Made by a program: the position numbers and the translations under genes
The notes under the pieces: model-generated
What the model saw: the letters and a program-made list of their open reading frames with translations, nothing else
Database searches by the model: none
Told to the model about the DNA's origin: nothing
Shown: in pieces, positions 1 through 8,439 of the stretch
How the letters are laid out: each line of letters begins with the position of its first letter
Position numbering within the stretch: the first letter of the stretch is position 1
Assembly: GCA_938045295.1 (NCBI GenBank)
Contig: CALINO010000018.1
Span: forward strand, 1-64,000
Source of the DNA: an uncultured Arenicella sp.
GTDB taxonomy: Bacteria; Pseudomonadota; Gammaproteobacteria; Arenicellales; Arenicellaceae
Length of the DNA stretch: 64,000 nucleotides
Reading direction: 5' to 3'

Positions 1-1171
1 CTTCATCTTTCCACTCGAGTAACTGGCGTAGCCAAAGTATCTTATTGTTAACTGCCGCGTCGTTATCCTTGCTGCCTTCTTTGTATCGCCAATGCGCCGC
101 AATGCCAAGTTCGTTATATTCGTGCATTTCGTGGGTACGAATTTGCACTTCCACCACTCGGCCGCCCGGGCCGATAACCGCGGTGTGAATTGAGCGATAA
201 TTATTCTCTTTCGGCGTGGCAATATAATCATCAAATTCCCCTTTGATAAATTTATATTTGGTGTGTATTGCGCCCAGTACGGAATAGCATTCCTCCACCG
301 AATCCACTAACACGCGAACGGCTCGAACATCGTACAACTGTTCAAATTCCAAGCCCTTCTTTTGCATTTTATTCCAAATGCTGTAAATGTGCTTAACTCG
401 GCCTTTGATTTCCGCCTTAACGCCTCTGATTTCTAATGCACTTTCCAATTCACCGATAAACTCATCAACGTATTGCTGGCGATCAATACGGCGCTCAGCC
501 AGCTGTTTGGCAATTTTTTTATACGTTTCTGGCTGAATATAGCGAAAAGAAAGGTCTTCAAGCTCCCACTTAATTTGCCACACACCCAGCCGGTTGGCTA
601 AGGGTGAAAAGATCTCCAAGGTTTCGGTGGCGACTCTGCGCTGCTTCTCAGCCTTAACCGCACCCAGGGTTCGCATATTGTGCAAACGATCGCACAGCTT
701 AACTAACACCACGCGCACGTCGTCTACCATTGCCAGCATCATTTTGCGTAGACTTTCAGCTTTGGCAATTTGCTTTGATTTACCGTCAGCCATGTCGGCA
801 AACTCTTGGATCACTTCCATTTTAGTGACCCCATTAACAATATTGGCAACGTCTTGGCCAAACTCATTGCTGATTTGTTCGAGTGTTACCGGGGTGTCTT
901 CAACCGTGTCGTGCAACAACGCCGCAATCACAACATCGCTGTCTAACCCCAATTCGTGCACAATGGCCGCTACCGCAAAAGTGTGGTTAACGTAATCTTC
1001 GCCCGACGCTCGCTTTTGCCCTTCATGCGCACTAATAGCGAACTCGGTAGCCTTAGCAATGTTGGCCACTTCTTGCTCATTTCGACCAACGGCAACACCG
1101 CTCAACCATTCATCAACATGGCTGGCGGGCAACTCCATTTCTGACAACGCTTTAAGGGCAACTTGAACCAT
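1..1171 (-). CDS. relA: RelA/SpoT-family (p)ppGpp synthetase, 3'-truncated by window edge
   Basis: This gene makes the stringent-response alarmone (p)ppGpp from GTP/GDP and ATP. It starts at the ATG complementary to 1169-1171 (MVQVALKALSEM) and reads off the left edge after about 390 residues, so the TGS and ACT parts are not visible. The N-terminal HD-type hydrolase domain keeps the catalytic pattern: an H in YVNH, then AALLHDTVEDT. The synthetase domain follows, with EFDDYIATPK, the YRSIHT segment and VEVQIRTHEMHE. E. coli-type RelA has lost the HD motif; this one has not, yet its synthetase loop is the acidic EFDD form typical of monofunctional RelA. It lies 155 bp downstream of pabB on the same strand. 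It could be either a synthetase with a vestigial HD domain or a truly bifunctional Rel. Family assignment is secure; the relA/spoT distinction rests on the RelA-like synthetase domain. Confidence 0.9.
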   Translation of the reverse strand, partial: MVQVALKALSEMELPASHVDEWLSGVAVGRNEQEVANIAKATEFAISAHEGQKRASGEDYVNHTFAVAAIVHELGLDSDVVIAALLHDTVEDTPVTLEQISNEFGQDVANIVNGVTKMEVIQEFADMADGKSKQIAKAESLRKMMLAMVDDVRVVLVKLCDRLHNMRTLGAVKAEKQRRVATETLEIFSPLANRLGVWQIKWELEDLSFRYIQPETYKKIAKQLAERRIDRQQYVDEFIGELESALEIRGVKAEIKGRVKHIYSIWNKMQKKGLEFEQLYDVRAVRVLVDSVEECYSVLGAIHTKYKFIKGEFDDYIATPKENNYRSIHTAVIGPGGRVVEVQIRTHEMHEYNELGIAAHWRYKEGSKDNDAAVNNKILWLRQLLEWKDE

Positions 1172-1326
1172 AACTAACAACAAATACGAAAATTAAAATA
1201 CCAACAACTCTGAATTCACTTTTACGTGGAAAAAGTGGTTCTGACAACCTCTGTTTAGCAATTTTATACTGCCGTTTAAAATTGATAGCTTAACGCCTCA
1301 TTGCCAAGAACACATTTGGCCACCAT

Positions 1327-2793
1327 CTAAGGCATAACGGCGGCTCTCATCATGCTGGCCTTGTCATTGAGCTCTTGATATTCCTCATCAACCTCAGAGT
1401 CAATCACCAACCCACCTCCGGCTGCAAAATAAGCCACACCGTCTTTCACTACAATGGTTCTAATTGCAATGCTTGTTTCTAGGCTGCCATCAACCCCCAC
1501 ATAGCCAATAGAACCACAGTAAAGGCCGCGTCTGACCGGCTCAAGTTCTTCAATGATTTCCATCGAGCGAATTTTAGGCGCACCAGTAATAGACCCACCG
1601 GGGAAGCAAACACGCAGCAAATCTAATGCATGTTTGTCGCTCTTTAAAACGCCGGTGACCTTACTGATTAAGTGGTGCACATTAGCAAAACTGTGCAACT
1701 CAAACAGCTCTGGCACTTTAACACTGCCTAATTCACATACCCGGCTCAGATCATTACGCATTAAATCAACGATCATCAGATTTTCAGCGCGATCTTTCTC
1801 ACTCACCCGTAGTTGCTCAGCAATTGCTTGATCGGCCTCGGTGTCTTCATGGTTACGTGGCCGGGTGCCTTTTATCGGGTTAGTCGCCACTTGTTGTTGG
1901 CGGCACTGAATAAAGCTTTCTGGTGAATTGGATAAAATTTGAGCAAACGGAAGATTAATAAAACAACTGTAAGGTGCTGGGCTGGCAAGCCGTAACGACT
2001 TATAAGCCCGCCAAGCATCGCCCACCACATTTGCGCTGAATTGCTTGGTTAAGTTCACCTGATAACAATCACCATTGACGGTATACTCACGAACCGTCGA
2101 AAAGGCTTTTTGATACTCGCCCCAGCTCAAACTTTCAGACAAAGAGTCGCCTTTAAGGGTCGCGCGCGCTGGTTCAAAGAAACTCTCTTTCTCTGCTTCA
2201 AGCTCAAACTCGATGGTGCCTTCATCGTCTTGTTGTTCTTGTATTAGCGTTAACCAACGCTGTTCAAGCTCAATGGCCGCATCATCGTCACCAAGGCGTA
2301 TCAATTTAGACTCGTGCGCATGATGGTCTACCACCAACACCACATAATAAATACCCATGGCCATGGCCGGCAGCTGCGCGTTATCGTGCGCAATACTAGG
2401 CAGGTTTTCATACTGCCGAGCCAAATCATAAGAAAAATAACCGTACGCCCCAGGTAAGTAAGCGCAATCAACCGCACCGTCAACGTCAGTGTAATTTGGA
2501 ATGCTGCTTTGCAATATGGCTAACGGCTCGCCATAAAGGGTTTGCTCAATATCACCCATATTAAATTTGCTGGCATTACCATCAAACACGAGGGTCGCTT
2601 GCGGAGCAAACGCAATCACGTCATAACGAGCAGACTTACTGGTGCATTTTTTCTTTCCAAGTTCGGGCGCTTCTTGCTCATTGCAACCGGAATCAAAAAA
2701 CATCGCCCACGGTTCGTTTGCCACTCGTTCAAATAGCCGAACCGGGTCGGTATACGGCAACGGTTTAACAAACAACGTGTGCTCGCCGCTCAT
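1327..2793 (-). CDS. pabB: Aminodeoxychorismate synthase component I (PabB)
   Basis: PabB converts chorismate plus ammonia, supplied by the PabA glutaminase, to 4-amino-4-deoxychorismate for folate synthesis in the cytoplasm. The protein is 488 aa, within the family range. The C-terminal chorismate-binding domain carries PIKGT near residue 307; the lysine there marks PabB, whereas anthranilate synthase TrpE has PIAGT. It also has DLMRNDLSR, a GGSITGAPK loop and the terminal GGGLVIDSEVDEEYQE metal/chorismate site. The start codon overlaps the truD stop in an ATGA, so the two are translationally coupled. No pabA or pabC lies next to it. Confidence 0.94.
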   Translation of the reverse strand: MSGEHTLFVKPLPYTDPVRLFERVANEPWAMFFDSGCNEQEAPELGKKKCTSKSARYDVIAFAPQATLVFDGNASKFNMGDIEQTLYGEPLAILQSSIPNYTDVDGAVDCAYLPGAYGYFSYDLARQYENLPSIAHDNAQLPAMAMGIYYVVLVVDHHAHESKLIRLGDDDAAIELEQRWLTLIQEQQDDEGTIEFELEAEKESFFEPARATLKGDSLSESLSWGEYQKAFSTVREYTVNGDCYQVNLTKQFSANVVGDAWRAYKSLRLASPAPYSCFINLPFAQILSNSPESFIQCRQQQVATNPIKGTRPRNHEDTEADQAIAEQLRVSEKDRAENLMIVDLMRNDLSRVCELGSVKVPELFELHSFANVHHLISKVTGVLKSDKHALDLLRVCFPGGSITGAPKIRSMEIIEELEPVRRGLYCGSIGYVGVDGSLETSIAIRTIVVKDGVAYFAAGGGLVIDSEVDEEYQELNDKASMMRAAVMP

Positions 2794-4010
2794 ACTGAAC
2801 TCGACTCACGTTTCAACGCACTGGGCACTTGCTGTGTGGTGACCAGCTCTCGCAATACTGACGTGGCAAATTGCCCAGCTTGTAAGGTGAACTTGAGCAC
2901 CAAACTGTTTTCTTCAAAATGGTATTGCATGTCTTTAGGCACACAGCGTAAAGCCCGCCGTTGCATGTCTAAACCGTGTTGCTCTAAACCGCGTTGCAGT
3001 TCAACGTCTTGCGCCAAAACCGCAGTTTCAAACTCAACCAGCTGCGAAGCGGCACCCGCATTCGCCTTAAGTTCGGCTTTCTCTTCATTACTGGCGTCTC
3101 TATCGTTTTTGCTGTTATTTCTTCTGTCGCGCTTACTCTTTTCTTTGCCCCACAAAGGCGCGGTTGGATGAATGTCTAAGGCTTGTAACCGTTGCTCATT
3201 CTCCACCTCACTTTCCGCGTCATTGCCGGAAGTAAAAATAGCATTGGAGCCATCTAAGGCCGCCGGTTCATTGGCGAATAAAGACTGCCACGTGCCGTTT
3301 TTTATCCGTGCGCTAACAACAAGATTGAATAAAAAAGAACGCGCCGATGACAGCACAATACTCTTAAGACTTCGGTCTTTTATTTTTAGCTCACGAGCGA
3401 ACAAGCCTTGTGCTCTTGCCAGATTGTTCGCGTTACGCCCAAAACGCTGCTCACCAAAATAGTTCGGCACACCTTGGTGCTTAATGATTTCTAGGCGTTG
3501 CTGCAGAGTACCAAAGTCATTCTCTTTACCATCTGAGCTATTTTGGTATTCTGACTGAGGGCTTAAATCAGTAACTCGTATTTCAAAATAGTTTGCCTTG
3601 TGAGTGCCGCGTTTTATTTTTCGTGAATGCTTGTAAACGCCCAATACTTCAACATCATCCATGGCGAAGTCAGACCAATCAAAATCAAGCTGCTTTGGCA
3701 TCCACACGCTAAACCACTGACGGGTGACCGCCTGCACGTCTTTCATGCCTGAATACCCTACATCTCGATAGGCCACATTTGAGTGCCTGGCCAAAGCTTT
3801 TGCCACACGATCAGAACTTAAACCGGTTTTGCGAATGTCCAACCAAAAGTGTTCGCCTTGGTTTGATATTTCAACATCAAGTTGTTCCACCACCACAAAA
3901 TCACTCGGGACAGCCTTAATCACCCCAGAAAAATCAGGGTAACCGTACGCGTAGCTCAAGTTACTTAAGCGCTCTGCATAAGGCTTTTTCTCAGTATTAG
4001 GTGACAACAT
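2790..4010 (-). CDS. truD: tRNA pseudouridine(13) synthase TruD
   Basis: TruD isomerises uridine 13 of tRNA-Glu to pseudouridine. The catalytic aspartate is D91 in YSGMKDVQAVT, and the family signature VPNYFGEQRFG follows at about 181-191. The protein is 406 aa against about 350 in E. coli. The extra length is mainly a highly charged Lys/Arg/Asn/Asp-rich segment at about 288-318, in the region of the TRUD insertion domain, plus a smaller Ser/Asn-rich insert at 150-165. In many gammaproteobacteria truD sits with ispF and surE; here it is coupled to pabB instead, which is a different setting. Confidence 0.94.
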   Translation of the reverse strand: MLSPNTEKKPYAERLSNLSYAYGYPDFSGVIKAVPSDFVVVEQLDVEISNQGEHFWLDIRKTGLSSDRVAKALARHSNVAYRDVGYSGMKDVQAVTRQWFSVWMPKQLDFDWSDFAMDDVEVLGVYKHSRKIKRGTHKANYFEIRVTDLSPQSEYQNSSDGKENDFGTLQQRLEIIKHQGVPNYFGEQRFGRNANNLARAQGLFARELKIKDRSLKSIVLSSARSFLFNLVVSARIKNGTWQSLFANEPAALDGSNAIFTSGNDAESEVENEQRLQALDIHPTAPLWGKEKSKRDRRNNSKNDRDASNEEKAELKANAGAASQLVEFETAVLAQDVELQRGLEQHGLDMQRRALRCVPKDMQYHFEENSLVLKFTLQAGQFATSVLRELVTTQQVPSALKRESSSV

Positions 4011-4207
4011 AGATTAGATAAACTGGGTTAATTAAACGTACTCGAGCGGCTCAGGCCAGCTAGCATTAACGCTTGTGCACCACTAATTATAAGGGTTTAA
4101 ATAATGTTAAGGTGCTTAATTCACTCAACAAAATTTTTATTCGATATAATTACGCCTTGTTTGCCACAGAGCTTACTCTGTTTTTTCACTTAACCGGTCA
4201 GCGAATC

Positions 4208-5347
4208 ATGAAAACACCCACTCTTATTCATCAAAAAGGCAAAACCAATACGCTTTTTATTGCGGTGGCGGCCATTGCCATTGTGATCGGCATTATTGTC
4301 CAAATAAAGCCCAAACCGGCAACGCAAACTCTCTCTTTTGAACAGCTAATTTTGCTGCCCAACCCCAAACAACTTGGCGAGGTGAATTTCACCAGCCACA
4401 CCGGGGCTCAATTCACTGAACAAAACTTAAAAGGCAAATGGACTGTGCTGTTTTTTGCCTTCACTCATTGCCCTGACATTTGCCCAAACACATTACAAAC
4501 ACTCAAGCAGGTAAAGCAAGAGTTAGTCGCCAATGACACTTGGAAAGCATTTCAACTTGCCATGATAAGCGTTGACCCCGAACGCGACACACCGCAGCGC
4601 TTAAAACAGTACGTGCCCTACTTTGACCCTGAATTTATAGGATTAACCGCAGGCGTTGACTACACCGCTGAATTTGCCAAAAATTTAGGCATCCTCTTTC
4701 ATAGACAGCCGCCATTAGAAGACGGCAACTACGACGTAGATCACAGTGCAGGCTTAATACTGATTAACCCTGAAGGTAACTATGCTGGCTATCTTGGTGC
4801 GCCACACAAAAAAGACGTACTGGTGAAAGACCTCTCAAAACTAGGCTTTAACGCCTTAGCCTCTAACAGCATTAAAGTGGTTAACACAACAACAAGCACC
4901 CCCATTACAGATTCCACAACAACCACCGAAACAGCAACTGGCGTTGAAAGCAATGCCTATCAGCAAACCAAATCGGCTGCATTAGAAGTAAAAAATGCAT
5001 GGATACGCCCAGCTCCGCCCAGTGCCGTTAGCATGGCCGGTTATTTTCAATTAACGAATACATCGCAAGATACGGTAAGCATTGACAGCGTTGACAGCCC
5101 GTTGTTTGACACCACCATGATCCATGAAACGGTAATCGAAGACGGCATTGCAAGCATGCAACACATGGATAACCTGAGCATTGAGCCACAACAAACCGTC
5201 ACACTTGCCCCAATGGGCATTCACTTAATGCTCATGCGCCCGGAACAAACACCGTCAGTGGGCACTAAAGTGCCGGTTGCGTTAACGCTCAATAACGGCG
5301 AAGTCATTAACCTAAATATTGAAGTCCGAGACGCGCCCAATCAATAG
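4208..5347 (+). CDS. Sco-type copper/thiol protein fused to a PCu(A)C copper chaperone
   Basis: Two periplasmic factors that assemble the CuA centre of cytochrome c oxidase are joined in one membrane-anchored chain. From the ATG at 4208 (MKTPTLIHQKGK) the protein is 379 aa. A transmembrane anchor lies at about 15-33. A Sco/thioredoxin-fold domain at about 50-215 has the CPDIC pair C88/C92 and the third ligand H179 in DVDHSAG. A Thr/Ser-rich linker follows at about 225-255, then a PCu(A)C domain at 258-377. The latter has H306, M317, H339 and M341, exactly fitting the copper motif Hx10Mx21HxM. The open frame extends upstream to 4073, but that extension has no Sco homology and I reject it. Fusion implies that thiol reduction and Cu(I) delivery are coupled. 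No oxidase genes are nearby. Confidence 0.92.
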   Translation: MKTPTLIHQKGKTNTLFIAVAAIAIVIGIIVQIKPKPATQTLSFEQLILLPNPKQLGEVNFTSHTGAQFTEQNLKGKWTVLFFAFTHCPDICPNTLQTLKQVKQELVANDTWKAFQLAMISVDPERDTPQRLKQYVPYFDPEFIGLTAGVDYTAEFAKNLGILFHRQPPLEDGNYDVDHSAGLILINPEGNYAGYLGAPHKKDVLVKDLSKLGFNALASNSIKVVNTTTSTPITDSTTTTETATGVESNAYQQTKSAALEVKNAWIRPAPPSAVSMAGYFQLTNTSQDTVSIDSVDSPLFDTTMIHETVIEDGIASMQHMDNLSIEPQQTVTLAPMGIHLMLMRPEQTPSVGTKVPVALTLNNGEVINLNIEVRDAPNQ

Positions 5348-5394
5348 AACTAGCGCCGACCACTTCAATAGCTCACTAAAAGCTTAATTAAGTG

Positions 5395-5424
5395 TTGAAA
5401 TTGTAATTCAAGCAAGCTTATAAT
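5395..5424 (+). promoter_or_regulatory. Promoter of tRNA-Leu
   Basis: TTGAAA at 5395-5400 and a consensus TATAAT at 5419-5424 are separated by 18 bp and followed by a GC-rich CCCGCC discriminator. Such a discriminator is typical of stable-RNA promoters under stringent control. The start point would be at about 5431, some 11 nt before the mature tRNA. Confidence 0.85.
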
Positions 5425-5441
5425 CCCGCCTCCAGTGAGAC

Positions 5442-5528
5442 GCCGGGGTGGCGGAACTGGTAGACGCGCCGGATTCAAAATCCGGTTCCTTCACGGGAGT
5501 GTCGGTTCGATTCCGACCCTCGGTACCA
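5442..5528 (+). tRNA. leuX: tRNA-Leu (anticodon CAA)
   Basis: This is an 87-nt class II tRNA. The acceptor arm GCCGGGG pairs with CCTCGGT (two G-T pairs). The anticodon stem CCGGA/TCCGG encloses loop TTCAAAA, giving anticodon CAA, which reads UUG. A variable arm follows, then the T-arm with GGTTCGATTCC. The CCA end is encoded at 5526-5528. It resembles E. coli leuX. LeuX-type tRNAs are frequent integration targets, but no integrase or 3'-end duplication is present downstream. Confidence 0.96.
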
Positions 5529-5543
5529 CTGGATAACAGAATT

Positions 5544-5566
5544 GCCCGCTTTTGCGGGCTTTTTTG
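5544..5566 (+). terminator. Rho-independent terminator of tRNA-Leu
   Basis: A GCCCGC / GCGGGC stem with a TTTT loop (5544-5559) is followed immediately by a run of six T residues. It lies 15 nt past the tRNA CCA end. Confidence 0.93.
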
Positions 5567-5722
5567 TGCCTGTTGCATAAATAAAAAGCCAGTGACCGAC
5601 GAAATAATGTCATCACCGCGCCGTTCCTTATGATGTATGATATTGCACAATTCTTCGACAGCCTCAGCCATCGCATTGTTGCAGTATGTCGTGAGCCAAT
5701 TTTCAACCTGTTTAAAATACCA

Positions 5723-6292
5723 ATGAAATTACATCAGTTTTGCCTATGTGTTTTAGGCTTATCACTCAGTTTATCGGCACACGCGTGGACCATTAACCCA
5801 GAAAATTCTTCGGTTAATTTCACCACCATTAAGAAAACGAATTTAGGTGAGACCCACCGTTTCACTGACTTCAGTGGAAATATCGATAACGGCCGAGCAA
5901 CTATCGTAATAAAACCTGACAGCATTGATTCGCGCGTACCTATTCGTGACGAGCGTATGCGTGAGTTCTTATTTAAAACAGAGGTGTACCCCACCATTGA
6001 AGTGTCGGCGGATGTGACTTCAACCTTGACTGAATTAGAGCAAGGCACTTCCACATTAGTGGCCATACCAGCAACGTTAGCCATGCATGGAGTGTCTGAA
6101 AAAATTACGCTCAACGTACGTGTTGATACACTGTCAGACAAAAGACTGTCGGTAAGTAGTTCTGAGCCGGTATTGGTGCGCGCTGCCACCTTTAACATGG
6201 TTGAGGGCATTCAAAAACTGTCGAGCTTGGTCAATGGGTTACACATTACTGAATCTGTTCCAGTGTCATTTTCTTTAGTATTCGAAAAATAG
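5723..6292 (+). CDS. YceI-family periplasmic protein
   Basis: This is a secreted YceI-domain protein, the beta-barrel lipocalin-like fold that binds isoprenoid or other amphiphilic ligands. From the ATG at 5723 it is 189 aa. The signal peptide MKLHQFCLCVLGLSLSLSAHA is followed by the mature start WTINPENSSVNF, the usual YceI opening. Conserved RDERMREFLF and a TLAMHGV-like segment are present. Longer upstream starts would add an unrelated non-signal extension. It is followed after 15 bp by the glutaredoxin-like gene, so they are probably cotranscribed. The ligand cannot be told from sequence. Confidence 0.85.
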   Translation: MKLHQFCLCVLGLSLSLSAHAWTINPENSSVNFTTIKKTNLGETHRFTDFSGNIDNGRATIVIKPDSIDSRVPIRDERMREFLFKTEVYPTIEVSADVTSTLTELEQGTSTLVAIPATLAMHGVSEKITLNVRVDTLSDKRLSVSSSEPVLVRAATFNMVEGIQKLSSLVNGLHITESVPVSFSLVFEK

Positions 6293-6307
6293 AATTCAGT
6301 TAGCATC

Positions 6308-6673
6308 ATGATCATAAAAATAGTTCGTAACGCACTGGGGCTAATTATTGTGTTTTTTGACTGGATTAGCCGCCCTAAAGCCATTAAACGCACGCCTGAA
6401 GCGCAAGCCAAAGCACAGTCGGCCATTGAAGGCCATTCTTTGTATCAATTTCTTGCCTGCCCTTTTTGCGTAAAAACACGGCGTGCCATGCACAAGTTAG
6501 GGCTAAACATGGAGCTTCGAGATATTAATAAAAACCCTCAACACCGTGTTGATTTAGAGCAAGGCGGTGGCCGGGTTAAAGTGCCTTGCCTGCGTATTGA
6601 AGAGGGAGAGAATGTTCGTTGGATGTATGAGTCTAATGACATTATTCAATATCTTGAACAGCGCGTGAGTTAA
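6308..6673 (+). CDS. Membrane-anchored glutaredoxin/GST N-terminal domain protein
   Basis: A thioredoxin-fold protein of 121 aa. A hydrophobic N-terminal segment (about 5-20) probably anchors it, followed by a basic linker and a glutaredoxin domain with the dithiol CPFC (C51, C54) and a cis-proline in KVPCL (P93). It ends in an ESNDIIQYLE helix of the kind that contacts glutathione. It is likely a glutathione-dependent oxidoreductase facing the cytoplasm. The gene is 15 bp downstream of the yceI-like gene. Confidence 0.82.
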   Translation: MIIKIVRNALGLIIVFFDWISRPKAIKRTPEAQAKAQSAIEGHSLYQFLACPFCVKTRRAMHKLGLNMELRDINKNPQHRVDLEQGGGRVKVPCLRIEEGENVRWMYESNDIIQYLEQRVS

Positions 6674-6717
6674 GTTTTTTACTAACAGCACTACTGCTCT
6701 AAAAATAATCGCCTACT

Positions 6718-6775
6718 CAGTGGCAAGCCAACTTGCGTGACTATTCACGCCCTGTCATGTTATGGCTGCCACTGA
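6718..6775. repeat. Nested inverted repeats between convergent genes
   Basis: An outer perfect 9-bp inverted repeat, TCAGTGGCA (6718-6726) with TGCCACTGA (6767-6775), encloses an inner 6-bp hairpin, GCGTGA (6735-6740) / TCACGC (6745-6750), with a CTAT loop. The right arm lies inside the end of the convergent atl gene. There is no T-run, so if it terminates transcription it is not a classical intrinsic terminator. Confidence 0.5.
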
Positions 6776-7122
6776 TACCGTTTTAACGGCACCGTTCCTT
6801 GCAGCCCTATTTCAACCCCTTCTTCTTCCAGTAATAGGCGCTGGTAATCTTCATAATCTGGGTGCGCTCTTTTACTGACTTCACCTTTCGCATTGATAAC
6901 TCGATGCCAAGGCACATCCGCGTAAATGTCTTCGCCCTCGCCTTCCACATTGTCTTCCACATTGCCGATTTTACGACCACCAAGCGCCGACAGAGCATAA
7001 CCCACTTGCCTTGCATGACGGGGGCGGCCAATTAAATGAGCAATTTGCCCGTAGGTAGCCACTTTGCCTTCGGGTATTTGTTTAACGACGTGGTACACGT
7101 CATCATAAATTGAGTCACTCAT
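6760..7122 (-). CDS. atl: Alkyltransferase-like protein (ATL; inactive MGMT homologue)
   Basis: This is a homologue of O6-alkylguanine-DNA alkyltransferase in which the acceptor cysteine of PCHRV is replaced by tryptophan: PWHRV at residues 71-75. Such proteins bind O6-alkylguanine, flip the base and recruit nucleotide excision repair instead of removing the alkyl group. The DNA-binding helix with the arginine finger is RPRHARQVGYAL. An acidic Asn/Glu/Gly-rich insert of about 18 residues (50-68) lies just before the active-site loop, where ATLs are normally compact. The protein is 120 aa. Confidence 0.9.
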   Translation of the reverse strand: MSDSIYDDVYHVVKQIPEGKVATYGQIAHLIGRPRHARQVGYALSALGGRKIGNVEDNVEGEGEDIYADVPWHRVINAKGEVSKRAHPDYEDYQRLLLEEEGVEIGLQGTVPLKRYQWQP

Positions 7123-7169
7123 GATTAGCGGTAATGAGATTGCTTTTTAACACTGAGTATCAAACGACA

Positions 7170-7670
7170 TTAATCAGGCACTACGCGCCAACCGAGCTGT
7201 TGATGCCTTTCATTCGTGGCCATACTGGCGGGCATATCAATCAAGGTTAGCTCAGCATCGCAAGCGACAACGCCATCAGGCAACCGTATCTGCCCTTTCG
7301 CCTTGCATAATCGCCCCTTAGATTTAACCATAACGCCCGTGGCAACCAGCTCAGTATTGATCGGCGCTGGGTTACGGTATTGAAGGGCCATGTTCACCGT
7401 CATCATAAAGTGGTGGTGGTCATCAACCATGGACACGCGCCCAACCACTTCATCCAAAATAGCGGCCAACACACCACCGTGAGCTATGCCAGGGTAACCT
7501 TGATACGACTCTGTAAGCGTGAAACGGCTCTCAACCGTTGAATCGCCGTCATCATAAAAGTTCAATTTTAGGCCATTCGGATTTTCAGTTCCGCACACAA
7601 AACAATGCGTGGCATTAGGCTGTTTATGAACACAAGGCGTATGGCTACTTAAGGGCATTTTAGCGGTCAC
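7170..7670 (-). CDS. PaaI/hotdog-fold thioesterase family protein
   Basis: A 166-aa hotdog-fold protein that probably hydrolyses an acyl-CoA. The N-terminal part has HCFVCGTENPNGLKL, a Cys pair seen in one PaaI-like subfamily. The core has GIAHGGVLAAILDEVVGR, with HGG (64-66) and the helix acid D73 forming the usual active site. The start is 2 bp after the stop of the retropepsin-like gene, so the two are cotranscribed. Substrate unknown. Confidence 0.8.
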   Translation of the reverse strand: MTAKMPLSSHTPCVHKQPNATHCFVCGTENPNGLKLNFYDDGDSTVESRFTLTESYQGYPGIAHGGVLAAILDEVVGRVSMVDDHHHFMMTVNMALQYRNPAPINTELVATGVMVKSKGRLCKAKGQIRLPDGVVACDAELTLIDMPASMATNERHQQLGWRVVPD

Positions 7671-7672
7671 GC

Positions 7673-8347
7673 TTACCTCTCTTTCAATGTCATTAAGTTG
7701 CCTGAACGCGTCATATCAAGCTGGCTCAAAAAGGTCATGCCCAACAACGGCTTCAGCGGAAAATCACCTTCAATCACGCCCGCTTCAATATTGCTAAGCT
7801 GAATAGGGCCTACGCTTATTTTAGGGATGACAATGGCGTACATTGGTGACGTGCCAGAAGCGGTTGCGGCAAAGGTTCTTTGACCATCTAAGTACTGTAA
7901 GCCTATGGCGTTTGCTTGGCGACTGCTTAGCACCACTAAGTTAGCCCCGGTATCAACCAGAAAATTAATTCGCCGGCCATTAATACTGCCAACGCTTTCG
8001 AAAAAGCCTTGCTGGTTAACTTGAATTTCCACTTTGCCGCCGCCAAGTGAACTGACCGCACCTAATTCACCGGTCAAAATAGCCGTGCCATTCAGCGTTA
8101 AAACTTCTTGCTTGCCGTTCACTTCAATCACGGCTTCAGAGGTATTGGAGCGAATTAGCTTAACCCCTTTGTGCGCCTTACCAGCACGAACAATCTTAGC
8201 TTTATGACCATTAACGGATAACATTGCCCGATCTTTGAACAATGCAATAGCCGTTACCGACGTTGATTCTGCCGCATTAAGGCAAACCGAATTCACTAAA
8301 ATGACGTTGAGCAATAAGCTCAAGACTGATGCTTTAAATCGTCGCAT
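7673..8347 (-). CDS. Exported retropepsin-like aspartic protease (TIGR02281-like)
   Basis: A 224-aa exported protein. A signal peptide covers about 1-25 (ending NAAES) and a linker region follows. A single retropepsin-like domain at about 105-220 carries the catalytic FLVDTGANLVVLS (D132) and a downstream LLGMTFLSQL, which fits the hydrophobic-hydrophobic-Gly flap/second motif. One DTG per chain implies an active homodimer in the periplasm. Substrates of this family are not known to me. Confidence 0.82.
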   Translation of the reverse strand: MRRFKASVLSLLLNVILVNSVCLNAAESTSVTAIALFKDRAMLSVNGHKAKIVRAGKAHKGVKLIRSNTSEAVIEVNGKQEVLTLNGTAILTGELGAVSSLGGGKVEIQVNQQGFFESVGSINGRRINFLVDTGANLVVLSSRQANAIGLQYLDGQRTFAATASGTSPMYAIVIPKISVGPIQLSNIEAGVIEGDFPLKPLLGMTFLSQLDMTRSGNLMTLKER

Positions 8348-8439
8348 GAAATATTCAAACCTTGAAACAAATGTTAAGTAATGTGGCGTTAAGCAGCGCT
8401 CTCACTCAGTAAATACATCATATGATTTATTCTTGCCTT

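Noticed and set aside
4073-4207. 45-residue N-terminal extension of the Sco-PCu(A)C protein
   Set aside because: The extension has no Sco homology and would bury the membrane anchor; the ATG at 4208 gives a normal Sco N-terminus.
5442-5528. tRNA-Leu as an island attachment site
   Set aside because: No integrase, no repeated 3' tRNA end and no change of gene type are seen on either side.
5448-5706. Several short open frames across tRNA-Leu on both strands
   Set aside because: They overlap the tRNA and its terminator and have no protein features.
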